A DNA stretch of 64,000 nt, taken from NCBI GenBank assembly GCA_028277945.1, contig JANQFH010000021.1, forward strand, positions 186,001 through 250,000. The letters are read 5' to 3'. The notes below the pieces were generated by a model, which was given only the letters and a program-made list of their open reading frames with translations, was not told the DNA's origin and did no database searches. Origin of the DNA: Oligoflexia bacterium. Lineage in GTDB: Bacteria > Bdellovibrionota_G > JANQFH01. This document shows, piece by piece, positions 17,060 through 25,752 of this stretch; the stretch's first letter is position 1; the number at the start of each line of letters is the position of its first letter. Made by a program: the position numbers and the translations under genes.

Positions 17060-17716
17060 ATGAAGTTTTTGTTTTCGAGCCGTTCAGAAGCTGCCTATCT
17101 TCTGGCCGCAAAGCTTGTCCTCTATAAGGAGCAACACCCGATAATTCTTGCCATCCCGCGAGGAGCAGTACCTATGGCCAGAATTATTGCTGAGGCACTT
17201 GACGCGGAGCTTGATGTGATTCTCGTCCACAAAATAGGCGCTCCCTTCCAGCCGGAATTTGCCATTGGGGCCGTTGGTGAACGGAGTGAAGTCTACTTAA
17301 ACCCTGAAGTAGGCGCTATGGACATCCCTCAAGGTTATCTTGAAGAAGAAGCCAAACGTCAACGGGAACTGTTGAAGAAACGTCGACAAATGTATACACC
17401 TACCTCTGGTCCAAAAGACCTTAGAGATCGTACTGTCATTATTGTTGATGACGGCATTGCCACCGGCTCGACGATGATTGCAGCAATCCGAGAAGTTCGG
17501 ACGCACGATCCCAGACAAGTAATCGTGGCTGCTGCCGTGGCACCGCCTCCCACAGCAGTACGCCTGAGCAAGGAGGCTGATAGAGTCATACTGTTAGATG
17601 AACCCGCTGGCTTTTATGCGGTTGGCCAGTTCTTTCAGAATTTTGAGCAGGTAACAGACAGAGACATCGTAGAGCTTCTAGTTAAGACTCAGCGGGATGA
17701 CAAGGCTAGGCGTTAG
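17060..17716 (+). CDS. Phosphoribosyltransferase-domain protein
   Basis: About 218 residues with a type I PRTase fold. The PRPP-binding loop is VIIVDDGIATGSTM and the N-terminal PPi-loop region is ILAIPRGAVPMARII. A flexible hood region (VGERSEVYLNPEVG) matches the family often found beside CBS, universal stress and alternative ATPase genes. True substrate is unknown for this group; it is not a housekeeping apt/hpt/upp. ATG at 17060 is chosen because MKFLFSSRSEAAYLLA is the family-like N-terminus; an in-frame start at 17012 would add 16 unlikely residues. Convergent with the CBS gene. Confidence 0.8.
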   Translation: MKFLFSSRSEAAYLLAAKLVLYKEQHPIILAIPRGAVPMARIIAEALDAELDVILVHKIGAPFQPEFAIGAVGERSEVYLNPEVGAMDIPQGYLEEEAKRQRELLKKRRQMYTPTSGPKDLRDRTVIIVDDGIATGSTMIAAIREVRTHDPRQVIVAAAVAPPPTAVRLSKEADRVILLDEPAGFYAVGQFFQNFEQVTDRDIVELLVKTQRDDKARR

Positions 17717-17771
17717 CGTGCTCAAAATTGCGTCTATCTCCAGCAAAGTTTTACAAGATCTGCTCTGCCTT

Positions 17772-18254
17772 CTAATCTTCAAGCTTGGCTATGAGATTGA
17801 GCAAATCCAAGCTGGTGATCAAGCCAACCATTTTGTCGTCTTGTGTCACCAAGAGACGGTGGATGCGGCTGGCGACCATGGTCTTTGCCATGTCGACTGC
17901 TGTGGCATCTCCACCCACACTAAAAACCACCGGATTCATGATCTCTCGAACCGGTAATCCCTCAGTTTCCACATGCATTTGTGGCACCTGATCAATATAA
18001 GCTAGTTCATCCCAGGTCCGCTCGTAGAATTCCGGCACATTTTTGGCCTCGGACTTTGTGCTTATTTGCGCACCCTGTGTTCGAACAATATCAGCCAAAG
18101 AGATCACACCTACCGCCTTGCCCCTCTGGTCGACAACAGGAGCGCCAGAAATCTCATTCTCCAGGAGGAATCTGGCACATTCCTGTGTCGTCATGTCATC
18201 ACGCACACTAATGACGTTCTTTCTCATAATATTTCTCGCTACCACGGTTTCCAT
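17772..18254 (-). CDS. CBS-domain pair protein
   Basis: A 160-residue cytoplasmic protein consisting of two CBS motifs forming one Bateman module. CBS1 spans about residues 6-60 (MRKNVISVRDDMTTQECARF) and CBS2 about 100-155 (REIMNPVVFSVGGDATAVDM). Between them is an insert of about 35 residues. Bateman modules bind adenine nucleotides and sense energy status. No catalytic domain is attached. Its neighbours (PRTase, YbaK, AMP ligase, BaeRF-like protein) suggest a low-energy stress role; this is inference. Confidence 0.88.
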   Translation of the reverse strand: METVVARNIMRKNVISVRDDMTTQECARFLLENEISGAPVVDQRGKAVGVISLADIVRTQGAQISTKSEAKNVPEFYERTWDELAYIDQVPQMHVETEGLPVREIMNPVVFSVGGDATAVDMAKTMVASRIHRLLVTQDDKMVGLITSLDLLNLIAKLED

Positions 18255-18576
18255 AGCCTTTCTCCCTATTGTCTCAAGATGAAGATACTGAAACGAGCTG
18301 TGGCACAGCCATGTTTATCCATTTAGATAAACCAGAGATTTTAACCATGATGGACATCAACTTTTTTACATGGCAACGTCAAAAACGGATCGAGGTCCGT
18401 CAATTTGAACCCTAGTCTGGAGATTAGATGAATCTCAGAGGCGGCGTAAGCAACCTGCTCTGCACCTTTATGCTTCATTGCGGCACGCGGTCCGTACGGC
18501 TGTAACTCTTGATCTAGATCATTTCCTTTAGCCACCAGTAGGATATTAGTAAATCCCTTTTTCAAGGAGAAAAGCT
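18255..18576. promoter_or_regulatory. Divergent regulatory region between CBS and YbaK genes
   Basis: About 322 bp between divergent genes. It holds an FNR-like box (18509-18522) and a perfect 7-bp inverted repeat GTTTATC-N6-GATAAAC (18311-18330). A minus-strand open frame of 74 codons (18341-18565) would begin with TTG, has no ribosome binding site and overlaps the FNR-like box, so I regard it as non-coding. Confidence 0.5.
18509..18522. promoter_or_regulatory. FNR/NNR-family-like box upstream of ybaK-type gene
   Basis: TTGATCTAGATCAT matches TTGAT-N4-ATCAA at 9 of 10 positions and is almost a full palindrome. A TATTAG -10-like hexamer lies at 18544-18549. If the box is centred at -41.5, transcription would start near 18557, 20 bp before the ATG at 18577 and its AAGGAG site, a sound class II activation layout. 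Oxygen- or redox-dependent control of the downstream genes is therefore plausible but not proven. Confidence 0.5.
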
Positions 18577-19053
18577 ATGGCAATCGCAAAGCGACTAAGA
18601 GAGATCCTCGACGACAAGAAGGTCCAGTACCTGGTGATCAGCCATTCACCTGCATACTCGGCCTTAGAGCTGGCGCAGGCCCTACATGTCTCAGGGAAGA
18701 TGTTTGCGAAATCCGTGATTTGCAAGACTCCGGATGGTTTTCTGATGGCGGTGCTGGAAGCTCCCCATCGCGTCGATCTGCAGCAGTTAAAAGAACTTAC
18801 CGGTGAGCCAAAATTGCGGCTGGCTACGGAAGATGAGTTCAAAGATGCTTTTTCAGACTGCGAGCTTGGCGCTATGCCTCCCTTTGGCAACCTCTATGGT
18901 CTTCAAGTGTATGTGGACCAAAAACTGGAAGAGGATGAGGAGATTGTCTTTAACGCTGGCACTTTCCGAGAAGCCATTCGTATGTGTTACGCTGACTTTA
19001 AAAAGCTCGTCGAACCAACTGTGGGCAGCTTTGCCGACGTTGATCGCTACTAG
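18577..19053 (+). CDS. YbaK/ProX-type aminoacyl-tRNA deacylase
   Basis: A 158-residue single-domain protein of the YbaK/EbsC/ProX editing family. Members hydrolyse mischarged aminoacyl-tRNA. Visible family features: HSPAYSALELAQALHVSGK at the N-terminus, the conserved Lys in MFAKSVICKTPDGF, and the GAMPPFGNLYGLQVYVD segment lining the active site. Length is normal. Strong AAGGAG ribosome site 8 bp before the ATG. It leads a run with the ligase gene (9 bp gap), the dehydrogenase and the BaeRF-like gene. Confidence 0.88.
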   Translation: MAIAKRLREILDDKKVQYLVISHSPAYSALELAQALHVSGKMFAKSVICKTPDGFLMAVLEAPHRVDLQQLKELTGEPKLRLATEDEFKDAFSDCELGAMPPFGNLYGLQVYVDQKLEEDEEIVFNAGTFREAIRMCYADFKKLVEPTVGSFADVDRY

Positions 19054-19062
19054 CTTGCTTCT

Positions 19063-20766
19063 ATGGCACTAATCAACACAACCGTTGGGAACCTCTTACA
19101 TCAACAAGCCATCGAACTTAAGGAGAAAGAGGCTGCTATTTTTGTTCACGCTTGTCGACGATTCACTTGGATAGCACTTGATCACGAAGTCAATCGTATT
19201 GCCAAGGGGCTCATTGGTCTTGGAATCAAAAAAAGAGACCATGTAGGGATGTGGGGGGTCAATCAACCCGAATGGCTCCTTACCCAGCTGGCAGTGGCTC
19301 GAATTGGCGCGGTTTTGGTTACGATCAACCCGGAGTGGCAGGCGGATGAGTTAGCTTATGCGCTGAAACAGTCGGACTGCGTACTGTTGATCATGATTGC
19401 CGGTGTCATTAAAGGGCATGGGGAAAAGCGGTTTACTTATGACTACGTCAAAACATTGGAAAAAGCTTCTCCCGATATCATAGATTATCAAGATCCAGCG
19501 TGTCGTCTCAATCATCTTCCCAGGCTCCGTCACATAGTGGTGATTGGCAACCGCACCCCTTCTTATGCCATTGCATGGTCTGATTTTGTAGAACGTGGTC
19601 AAAGTGTTTCAAATGGGTTGCTAGCCAGTCGTGCTGAAGAGGTTAAACCCACCGATACCGTGCTTCTTCAGTACACCTCAGGTACAACCGGTTATCCTAA
19701 AGGTGCCATGCTCACACACTATAACGTTCTGAATAATGCGAAATGTGCTGCTGAGAATCTTAGAATTGGGCCTGGAGATCGTCTGTGCGGGCCAGTACCT
19801 TTTTATCACTGTTTTGGGTCCATCCTGGTCAATCTTCTCGGTCTGGTCAGTGGGATGACATTGGTGATTCCAGAGCCGCTTTTTGATGCGAAAAAGACAC
19901 TGGCGGCTATTGAAAAGGAGCGCTGCACAGTTTTGCATGGAGTGCCTTCCATGTTCCAATCAGAACTTACGGCTGAAATGGTTGCACGTCACGATCTTAG
20001 CTCCCTGCGAACTGGTATCATGGCAGGCTCACACTGTCCTGTGCCACTTTTGCAAGCGGTCATACAACAGATGGGAGTTAAAGAAATGAGTGTTGGCTAT
20101 GGTCTCACAGAGGCGTCGCCTCTTACCCATCAAACCGTCGCCACCGATCCACTTGAGAAGCGCCTACAAACTGTAGGGCGACCCATTCAACATACACAGG
20201 CCAGGATAGTTGATCCCGAATCTCACCGAAGCTTAGTCGATGGTGCGGTCGGTGAAATTTGGGTTAAGGGTTTCCATGTGATGCAGGGATACTACAAAAA
20301 TGCGGCGGATACGAAGTCGACGATAGTCGATGGCTGGCTGCGGACAGGTGATCTTGGAATTCGTGACAGGGAGGGATACTTGCGGGTTGTAGGTCGTCTT
20401 AAAGAGATGTTTATTGTTGGTGGTCACAATGTTTATCCCGCGGAGGTAGAAAAACAGCTCTACAGGCTCTTTGCGGCTGACATTGAGAGTTTGCAGGTTG
20501 TTGGCTTGCCCGATGCGGTGCTTCAGGAGGTAACAGCCTTGGTCGTTCAGCTCAAGCAAGGCGTCCACCTAACCGCTGAGGAGATTCAACAACGTTGTCG
20601 GGGCAAAATGGAATGGCCGAAGATTCCACGCTACGTGCATTTTGTGGCTGACTTTTCACAATTTTTGACCGTAACCGGAAAGGTGCAAAAGTACAGGCTT
20701 CGGGATTATTTGATTGAGAAGTACAGATTAGAACTAGGAGGAAAGAGTGAGTCAAAGGGAGCTTGA
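19063..20766 (+). CDS. AMP-forming acyl-CoA synthetase
   Basis: A 567-residue ANL-superfamily enzyme that adenylates a carboxylic acid and transfers it to CoA. Motifs: P-loop YTSGTTGYPKGAM, A5 region GYGLTEASPLTHQT, A7 WLRTGDLGIRD, A8 hinge GRLKEMFIVGGHNVYPAE and the catalytic Lys in TGKVQKYRLR. Length and the A8 sequence fit fatty acyl-CoA or medium-chain acyl-CoA synthetases; chain length cannot be assigned. Its 3' end overlaps the dehydrogenase gene by 20 bp, so translation is probably coupled. Confidence 0.92.
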   Translation: MALINTTVGNLLHQQAIELKEKEAAIFVHACRRFTWIALDHEVNRIAKGLIGLGIKKRDHVGMWGVNQPEWLLTQLAVARIGAVLVTINPEWQADELAYALKQSDCVLLIMIAGVIKGHGEKRFTYDYVKTLEKASPDIIDYQDPACRLNHLPRLRHIVVIGNRTPSYAIAWSDFVERGQSVSNGLLASRAEEVKPTDTVLLQYTSGTTGYPKGAMLTHYNVLNNAKCAAENLRIGPGDRLCGPVPFYHCFGSILVNLLGLVSGMTLVIPEPLFDAKKTLAAIEKERCTVLHGVPSMFQSELTAEMVARHDLSSLRTGIMAGSHCPVPLLQAVIQQMGVKEMSVGYGLTEASPLTHQTVATDPLEKRLQTVGRPIQHTQARIVDPESHRSLVDGAVGEIWVKGFHVMQGYYKNAADTKSTIVDGWLRTGDLGIRDREGYLRVVGRLKEMFIVGGHNVYPAEVEKQLYRLFAADIESLQVVGLPDAVLQEVTALVVQLKQGVHLTAEEIQQRCRGKMEWPKIPRYVHFVADFSQFLTVTGKVQKYRLRDYLIEKYRLELGGKSESKGA

Positions 20767-21850
20767 GTTTACAGATGAGCTAGGTCCAGAAAAGATAGTC
20801 TACATTTATGAGCCACGTACCACGCTACGGGCTATCTTGGTTATTGACAACGTGGCTGCTGGGCCATCCATTGGTGGGATCCGCATGGTTGAAGATGGAT
20901 CGAGTGAAGAGACCTTTCGTTTAGCACGAGCGATGACACTGAAAAATGCGGCCGCGGGTCTGGCGCATGGCGGTGGTAAATCCATCATCTTGGCAGATCC
21001 CAAGATGGCTAAGGCCGACAAAGAGGTGCTGATAAGAGCTTTTGCCTGCGCTATTGCGGATATCAAAGACTATATTCCTGGGCCAGACATGGGAACGAAC
21101 GAGGAGTGTATGGCGTGGATACGGGATGAGATTGATCGGGTTGTTGGCTTGCCTCGCGAAGTTGGAGGTATTCCGCTCGATGAAATTGGTGCCACCGGCT
21201 TTGGCCTGGCCGTCGCTTGTAAGGTGGTCAGCGAAGAGAGTGGCATGCCGCTCAAAGGTGCCCGTGTGGCTGTACAAGGTTTTGGCGCTGTCGGTAAACA
21301 CGCGGCTCGCTTTTTAGCAGAACAAGGTAGTCTGTTGGTTGCAGCTGCAGACTCCTCAGGTACGTTGATAGATGGCCGTGGCTTTGATGTGCAAGCACTT
21401 ATTGAGTACAAGAATCAAGGCAAGCCTCTTTGTGAGTACCCTCATGGTGAAAAGCACGATATCGATGCCATCATCGATGTTGAGTGTGATATTTGGATAC
21501 CAGCTGCCAGACCAGATGTGGTGCGAGATGATAATGTCAATCGACTCAAGACTCGGATCATAGCGGAGGGTGCTAACATACCGATAGCGCCAAGCGCTGA
21601 GGAGGTGCTTTGGAAAAGGGGCATTCATGTGATCCCCGACTTCATTGCTAACGCCGGTGGCGTAATCTGCGCAGCTGTTGAATACCACCACGGTAACCAG
21701 TCCATGGCCATGGAAACGATTAAAGAGACGATTTCTCGAAATACCAAACAGGTCTTCAAAGCTTCACAGGAAGCTAATGTCTCACCGAGAAGTGCAGCTA
21801 TTAAGCTGGCCACAGAAAGGGTAAAGCAAGTCATGACATTTCGTCGTTAA
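20747..21850 (+). CDS. Glu/Leu/Phe/Val-type amino acid dehydrogenase
   Basis: A 367-residue ELFV dehydrogenase, catalysing NAD(P)-linked oxidative deamination. Visible: glycine-rich substrate loop with the active-site Lys (AAAGLAHGGGKSIILADP), GPDMGTNEECMAW, and the Rossmann motif VAVQGFGAVGKHAA. At 367 residues it is closer to leucine/phenylalanine dehydrogenases than to hexameric glutamate dehydrogenases (410-450). GTG start at 20747 has an excellent AGGAGG at 6-7 bp spacing, although it lies inside the ligase gene. Specificity remains open. Confidence 0.9.
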   Translation: MSQRELEFTDELGPEKIVYIYEPRTTLRAILVIDNVAAGPSIGGIRMVEDGSSEETFRLARAMTLKNAAAGLAHGGGKSIILADPKMAKADKEVLIRAFACAIADIKDYIPGPDMGTNEECMAWIRDEIDRVVGLPREVGGIPLDEIGATGFGLAVACKVVSEESGMPLKGARVAVQGFGAVGKHAARFLAEQGSLLVAAADSSGTLIDGRGFDVQALIEYKNQGKPLCEYPHGEKHDIDAIIDVECDIWIPAARPDVVRDDNVNRLKTRIIAEGANIPIAPSAEEVLWKRGIHVIPDFIANAGGVICAAVEYHHGNQSMAMETIKETISRNTKQVFKASQEANVSPRSAAIKLATERVKQVMTFRR

Positions 21851-21932
21851 CATATAGGTATTTCGGATTAACTTTTAAGCCAGATAGCTCAATCTCGGCA
21901 TTGAACTGCCTGGCACTCTGGAGGGAAAAGAC

Positions 21933-22352
21933 TTGGCAGGCTACAGAGGCGTATGGATTGATCGTAAAGAGGCGTGGATCGCTGAACCCAATAGCGACCA
22001 GATTAAAAAACTGGCTTCACAGATTACGCCGTATCACAGATCAACAGGAGGAGGTCGTCACAGAATCATCCATGGGCTTGCGGGACAGATCAACGACAAA
22101 TCGCTCAAGCGCAAACACGAACAGCAAAAACAGAGGTTCTATGATCGAATACGTAATCGATTGTCAGACTCAGATGAGATCTTTATCGTTGGACCCGGCA
22201 GTGCAAAAAAAGAATTGCTGCAAGCTTTAGAGGCAGACCCTAGCTTTTCAAAAAAGAAGATTGCCTGGCAAACGAGTGAGCGGTTAACCGAAAGGCAGTT
22301 TCTAGCTCTGCTTAGCAAACATTTTGGCAAAGCGGCCTACTTTGAGACTTGA
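21933..22352 (+). CDS. BaeRF/eRF1-domain-like small protein
   Basis: A 139-residue protein resembling the small bacterial Pelota/eRF1 domain 3-like (BaeRF) group. The start YRGVWIDRKEAWIAEPNSDQ and the end IFIVGPGSAKKELLQALEAD with a later LTERQFLALLSKHFG fit this family, which often has VWIDH-x-EA at the N-terminus and VGPxxAKxEL near the C-terminus. Members are thought to act near ribosomes during stress or dormancy; biochemical evidence is thin. TTG at 21933 is chosen because GGAGGG lies 7 bp upstream; no ATG fits. Confidence 0.75.
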   Translation: MAGYRGVWIDRKEAWIAEPNSDQIKKLASQITPYHRSTGGGRHRIIHGLAGQINDKSLKRKHEQQKQRFYDRIRNRLSDSDEIFIVGPGSAKKELLQALEADPSFSKKKIAWQTSERLTERQFLALLSKHFGKAAYFET

Positions 22353-22425
22353 GCCCTGGAAAAAGGAGGGCCTAGTGTTTCCTTAGAGATTGTATAACTT
22401 GCGTAGAAAAAAGAAGTCTTTGCCC

Positions 22426-22682
22426 ATGACAGGCACGGTTTGCGATCAACCAGCTGCTACCGAGAGACAGGGTGAAGTGGTGTCGGTTCGTGGCAGTGTG
22501 GTGGATGTGAGCTTCAAACACAGGCTTCCACCTATAACGCACCTGCTCAAAACCTTCCAAGGGATCATGCTTGAAGTGGTTGAGCACCTAGATCTACGCA
22601 CCGTAGGGCGCGTCTTTAATCTCTTTGGCGACACTATTGATGGCCTCCGTGCACGTTTACTGTTGCTTCGCGTCCGTTTCGT
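22426..22682 (+). pseudogene. atpD: Truncated ATP synthase beta subunit fragment
   Basis: The plus-strand frame from ATG 22426 reads GEVVSVRGSVVDVSFKHRLP followed by PITHLLKTFQGIMLEVVEHL, the N-terminal beta-barrel of an F-type ATP synthase beta subunit, closest in style to the alternative (N-type, archaeal-like cluster) AtpD. Only about 70 residues remain; the P-loop, Walker B and catalytic parts are missing, and the similarity ends where the ompA 3'-end repeat begins (22683). It is a relic, perhaps of an N-ATPase operon. An upstream ATG at 22390 is in the same frame. Confidence 0.75.
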
Positions 22683-22768
22683 CAATGCCTATTGTGAAGC
22701 TTTCTCAATAATGTGGAATTCAACTCGGCGGTTCTTTGCTCGACCTTCTTTGGTCCTGTTATCTGCAA
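22683..22768 (-). repeat. Right copy of 86-bp ompA 3'-end direct repeat
   Basis: This stretch is the functional 3' end, including the TAG stop (22689-22691) and six bases beyond, of the OmpA-domain gene. It is 84/86 identical to 16760-16845 and in the same orientation. The pair brackets the PRTase-to-atpD block like the duplicated gene end left by an integrating element or a recombination event. Confidence 0.85.
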
Positions 22769-25379
22769 CAGGTCGGCTTGGTCCGTAGCCTACAGCTTCA
22801 AGTCGTTGGGCGGCGATGCTTTGATCGATTAGATAGCGTCTAACACTGTTAGCCCGTCTTTCAGAAAGGCTGACATTGTAGGTTTCGCTGCCAATACTAT
22901 CGGTATGCCCTTCGATGCGTACACGACGAATTTCTGCATGAGCCTTCAAGACAGCGGCGACATCGTTCAGGACAGACTGTGAGGATACTTTGATGATGTC
23001 ACTGTTCGTATCAAAAAATACTGGAGCTATGACGATACGGTCTTCAACAAGCTGTGCTTCAGCTGGCTCCAGCACAAAACCAACGCTTTTTTCGCTCTCA
23101 GCGCCCACGTTAATTTGCTGTTTTTGTGCCTTATAGCCATCGGCGAACACGGTGACATCGAAAATGCCGGGATCAAGTTCTTGATGTAACGAGCTGTCTT
23201 CTACAGTGCTCATCCTTTGACCATAGACACTGTGTATGGAAATGTTGGCAGTTACGGGGTTGCCCGTTGTATCAGTCACGGACACGTGCACTCTAGACTT
23301 TTCAATATCGGCAGGTAAGGTTCTCTTGTGGAAAGGGTAGCTTAGACCAGAAAAAAAGCGAATATCCGGAGCGCCGTAGCCATTTGTTAAGCCGCGGCCG
23401 ACACCTATTGTCCAAACCCACCTTTGCTCCTGCCAGCTCTTGCGAACTCCGAGGAGTATTTCACCGGGCCCGGTGGTCTCATCGGTAAAAAATTCGCGAA
23501 AGGTCACAGATCCAAAAAATTCACCAAAAACCCGCCATTCGCCAGCCTCATCCACGAGGCGTTGATAGCCTAGGTTTGTAATGAGTTCATCTTCTAATAC
23601 TAGGTTTAGCAATTGTTCACGTGCGCGGATATGCACACCGACGTTCCCAACAATGTAATCCCTTTCGCTTAACCAGCGATCAACAACGATGCGACCACCA
23701 CCAGTTACTTTTGAATTGCCGACAAAGTTGCTGAGTGCTCCACTCGGTACTGTAAGAAAGGGAACAATAGCAACGCCAAAGCGCCGTTCACCATACAACA
23801 CATTGCTACGAATTTGCCATGGGGTGCTGATTAGAATATCCCCAAGGCTCGTATCTCGGACCGCGGTGGTCTGCACAAGGGGTTCAATGTTGCTCAAAAA
23901 ATGAATCGGCACATCGACATGTAAATCCAGCCAATCCGTGACGCCAACGGCGATCTGTACATCACTGGTCAGCAGCCATTTAACAATGTGATCTAAACGA
24001 TCGTCATTGGGAAGCAGGCTAAACTCAAGCGGATTAATACTAAAGTTCGCGTAAAGACCGGCCTGCCAGGCCAACCTGGGCAGCGAGTCGCTCCCATAGG
24101 CGCTAAGCAAACCGGTGTAATCGGGGCTCGGACGCAAACGTTGTACGTTGAAGGCCAGGGCCAATTGGCTTGTCAGTAGGGTGCCGGTAGTCAGCAGCAG
24201 CACTAATGATAAGCGCTTAAAGCCTCGACGAATAAACAGCAAAGCGGCAACGAGCACGACAATCAAGAGGCACGTAGCAGTCATACTCTCTGACTGGTTG
24301 ATGCGACCACAGCCTATACCGGGGAAGGTGCCGGAGCCTTGTATTTCGACATCGACAACAAGAGGATCGGTGCCAAACTCCACCTCCTCGCCGTCCGTCA
24401 AGCCATCACCGTCGGTATCTGGATCATTGGGGTCGGTACCGAAGGTGTTGACCTCTTCGCTATCGGTTAGACCATCATCGTCACTATCTGCGTCAGTTGG
24501 GTCGGTAGCATGGATGTTCACTTCGTCGCCATCAATAAGGCCATCATCGTCTGTATCGGCATCGTTGGGATCGGTGCCAAGGTCATCTTCATCCGTATCG
24601 GTGAGGCCGTCACCATCGGTATCGATACTGGCAGAAGCGGCCAAATCAGTGGCGAGGTCGTTTACCGGATGGGCGGCGACCACACTGATTAACGAGGCAG
24701 CGGCGGTTGCAGTATTGATTGAGTAAAACCTGCTGGCGCCGCCAGAATCAAGCGAGGTTGCATACAGGGCACCGTTCATATCAAAGGCCAGTCCAGTAAA
24801 AAATTCTGAGCCCGCAAGACTGGCACCAACCAACGTACCTGCAAGGGTTGTCAAATCGATCGTTACTACCGCAACCGAGGCCGCAGCAAACAGGATGCCA
24901 GATGGAGAAAACGCGATGTCACCACCAGATACCATGCCGATTCCAGTGACTGCTCCTACGAGTGTGTCTTCACCCGTAATGAGGTTATAGGTATAAAGGT
25001 TCGCCGTGTTGGACATGCCGTAGAGGATGCCATCTGCATTAAATGCTAATCTCGGCACAGATTCTGTCGTACCCGTTGGGTTGATGATGGTGTTGGTACC
25101 GGTAGATGGATCAAAAGTGGCAACCCGAAACGGCGAGAGATTTTCTACGTAATAGAGGAGGTTGTTTCCTGGATTGCGTGCAAGGGCAACAGAGCCAAAA
25201 CTCAGATTGCCAATGGGTGTAGCGACACCCGTAGTGAGATTGATTTCAGAGACTTCAAATGGTGTCGCACCGTTGATACCATAAACAAAACCATTTGGTG
25301 CACCGTGAACCGTCGAAAAGCCCACCGGGATTGAAAAGAGAACGGCGACCAAGCCTAGCAGACTTTTTAGACGATACAT
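22689..25379 (-). CDS. Fused beta-propeller/TSP3/CTERM/porin/OmpA envelope protein
   Basis: 896 residues. Order: signal peptide (1-27); a beta-propeller-like region (about 28-250, repeats such as [19 protein letters not shown]); thrombospondin type 3 calcium repeats (about 253-341, DTDGDGLTD-type units); a MYXO/GlyGly-CTERM-like stretch (about 355-390: Cys-Gly, hydrophobic helix [13 protein letters not shown], then RRGFKR); a second signal-like segment ending [15 protein letters not shown]; a beta-barrel-like region (about 410-690); a PEGA-like domain; an OmpA peptidoglycan-binding domain (about 780-896, [20 protein letters not shown]). Two proteins seem joined in one frame; M366 (at 24284) could start the second. 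Its 3' end is duplicated at 16760. Confidence 0.85.
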   Translation of the reverse strand: MYRLKSLLGLVAVLFSIPVGFSTVHGAPNGFVYGINGATPFEVSEINLTTGVATPIGNLSFGSVALARNPGNNLLYYVENLSPFRVATFDPSTGTNTIINPTGTTESVPRLAFNADGILYGMSNTANLYTYNLITGEDTLVGAVTGIGMVSGGDIAFSPSGILFAAASVAVVTIDLTTLAGTLVGASLAGSEFFTGLAFDMNGALYATSLDSGGASRFYSINTATAAASLISVVAAHPVNDLATDLAASASIDTDGDGLTDTDEDDLGTDPNDADTDDDGLIDGDEVNIHATDPTDADSDDDGLTDSEEVNTFGTDPNDPDTDGDGLTDGEEVEFGTDPLVVDVEIQGSGTFPGIGCGRINQSESMTATCLLIVVLVAALLFIRRGFKRLSLVLLLTTGTLLTSQLALAFNVQRLRPSPDYTGLLSAYGSDSLPRLAWQAGLYANFSINPLEFSLLPNDDRLDHIVKWLLTSDVQIAVGVTDWLDLHVDVPIHFLSNIEPLVQTTAVRDTSLGDILISTPWQIRSNVLYGERRFGVAIVPFLTVPSGALSNFVGNSKVTGGGRIVVDRWLSERDYIVGNVGVHIRAREQLLNLVLEDELITNLGYQRLVDEAGEWRVFGEFFGSVTFREFFTDETTGPGEILLGVRKSWQEQRWVWTIGVGRGLTNGYGAPDIRFFSGLSYPFHKRTLPADIEKSRVHVSVTDTTGNPVTANISIHSVYGQRMSTVEDSSLHQELDPGIFDVTVFADGYKAQKQQINVGAESEKSVGFVLEPAEAQLVEDRIVIAPVFFDTNSDIIKVSSQSVLNDVAAVLKAHAEIRRVRIEGHTDSIGSETYNVSLSERRANSVRRYLIDQSIAAQRLEAVGYGPSRPVADNRTKEGRAKNRRVEFHIIEKASQ

Positions 25380-25752
25380 TTATTTGTCCCCCTACTGGAT
25401 TTCCTAAGACGTAAAACAGATTAGAATTAAAATCAGTTAAGTTATTGGAACGCAAGAGAAGAAAGTGGCCGCCAACGGATGGTATTAATTACAAATACTT
25501 ATCTCTTTTTCATAAACTCATTGTTGCCGATCGTAGAGCAAAGCCAGAAACTGCTGAACAAAACAGGCGTGACGCTGAGGAAGTGCTTTATGCGCTTCAA
25601 GATGCAAGCGGAACGTATCTCACACAATCCGATGTGTGTCGCTCCAGCAGAAATCGTGACCTAATTGCACATAGCTCAAATTGTTCTTACCTGCTTAGGT
25701 CTAAGAGACTGTTTTTATTAGTCTTGCACTTGGCTCACTTTTTGCTTAATTT
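25380..25752. other. Intergenic region between divergent envelope genes
   Basis: About 373 bp between the minus-strand OmpA fusion gene and the plus-strand papain-like gene. A 114-codon open frame (25445-25789) begins with TTG, lacks a ribosome site, has no family-like features and overlaps the next gene's start, so I do not accept it. Presumably holds both promoters; I see no clear motif. Confidence 0.45.

Noticed and set aside
18341-18565. 74-codon minus-strand frame beginning MKKGFTNILLVAKGN
   Set aside because: TTG start with no ribosome site, overlaps the FNR-like box and the ribosome site of the divergent gene; no recognisable family.
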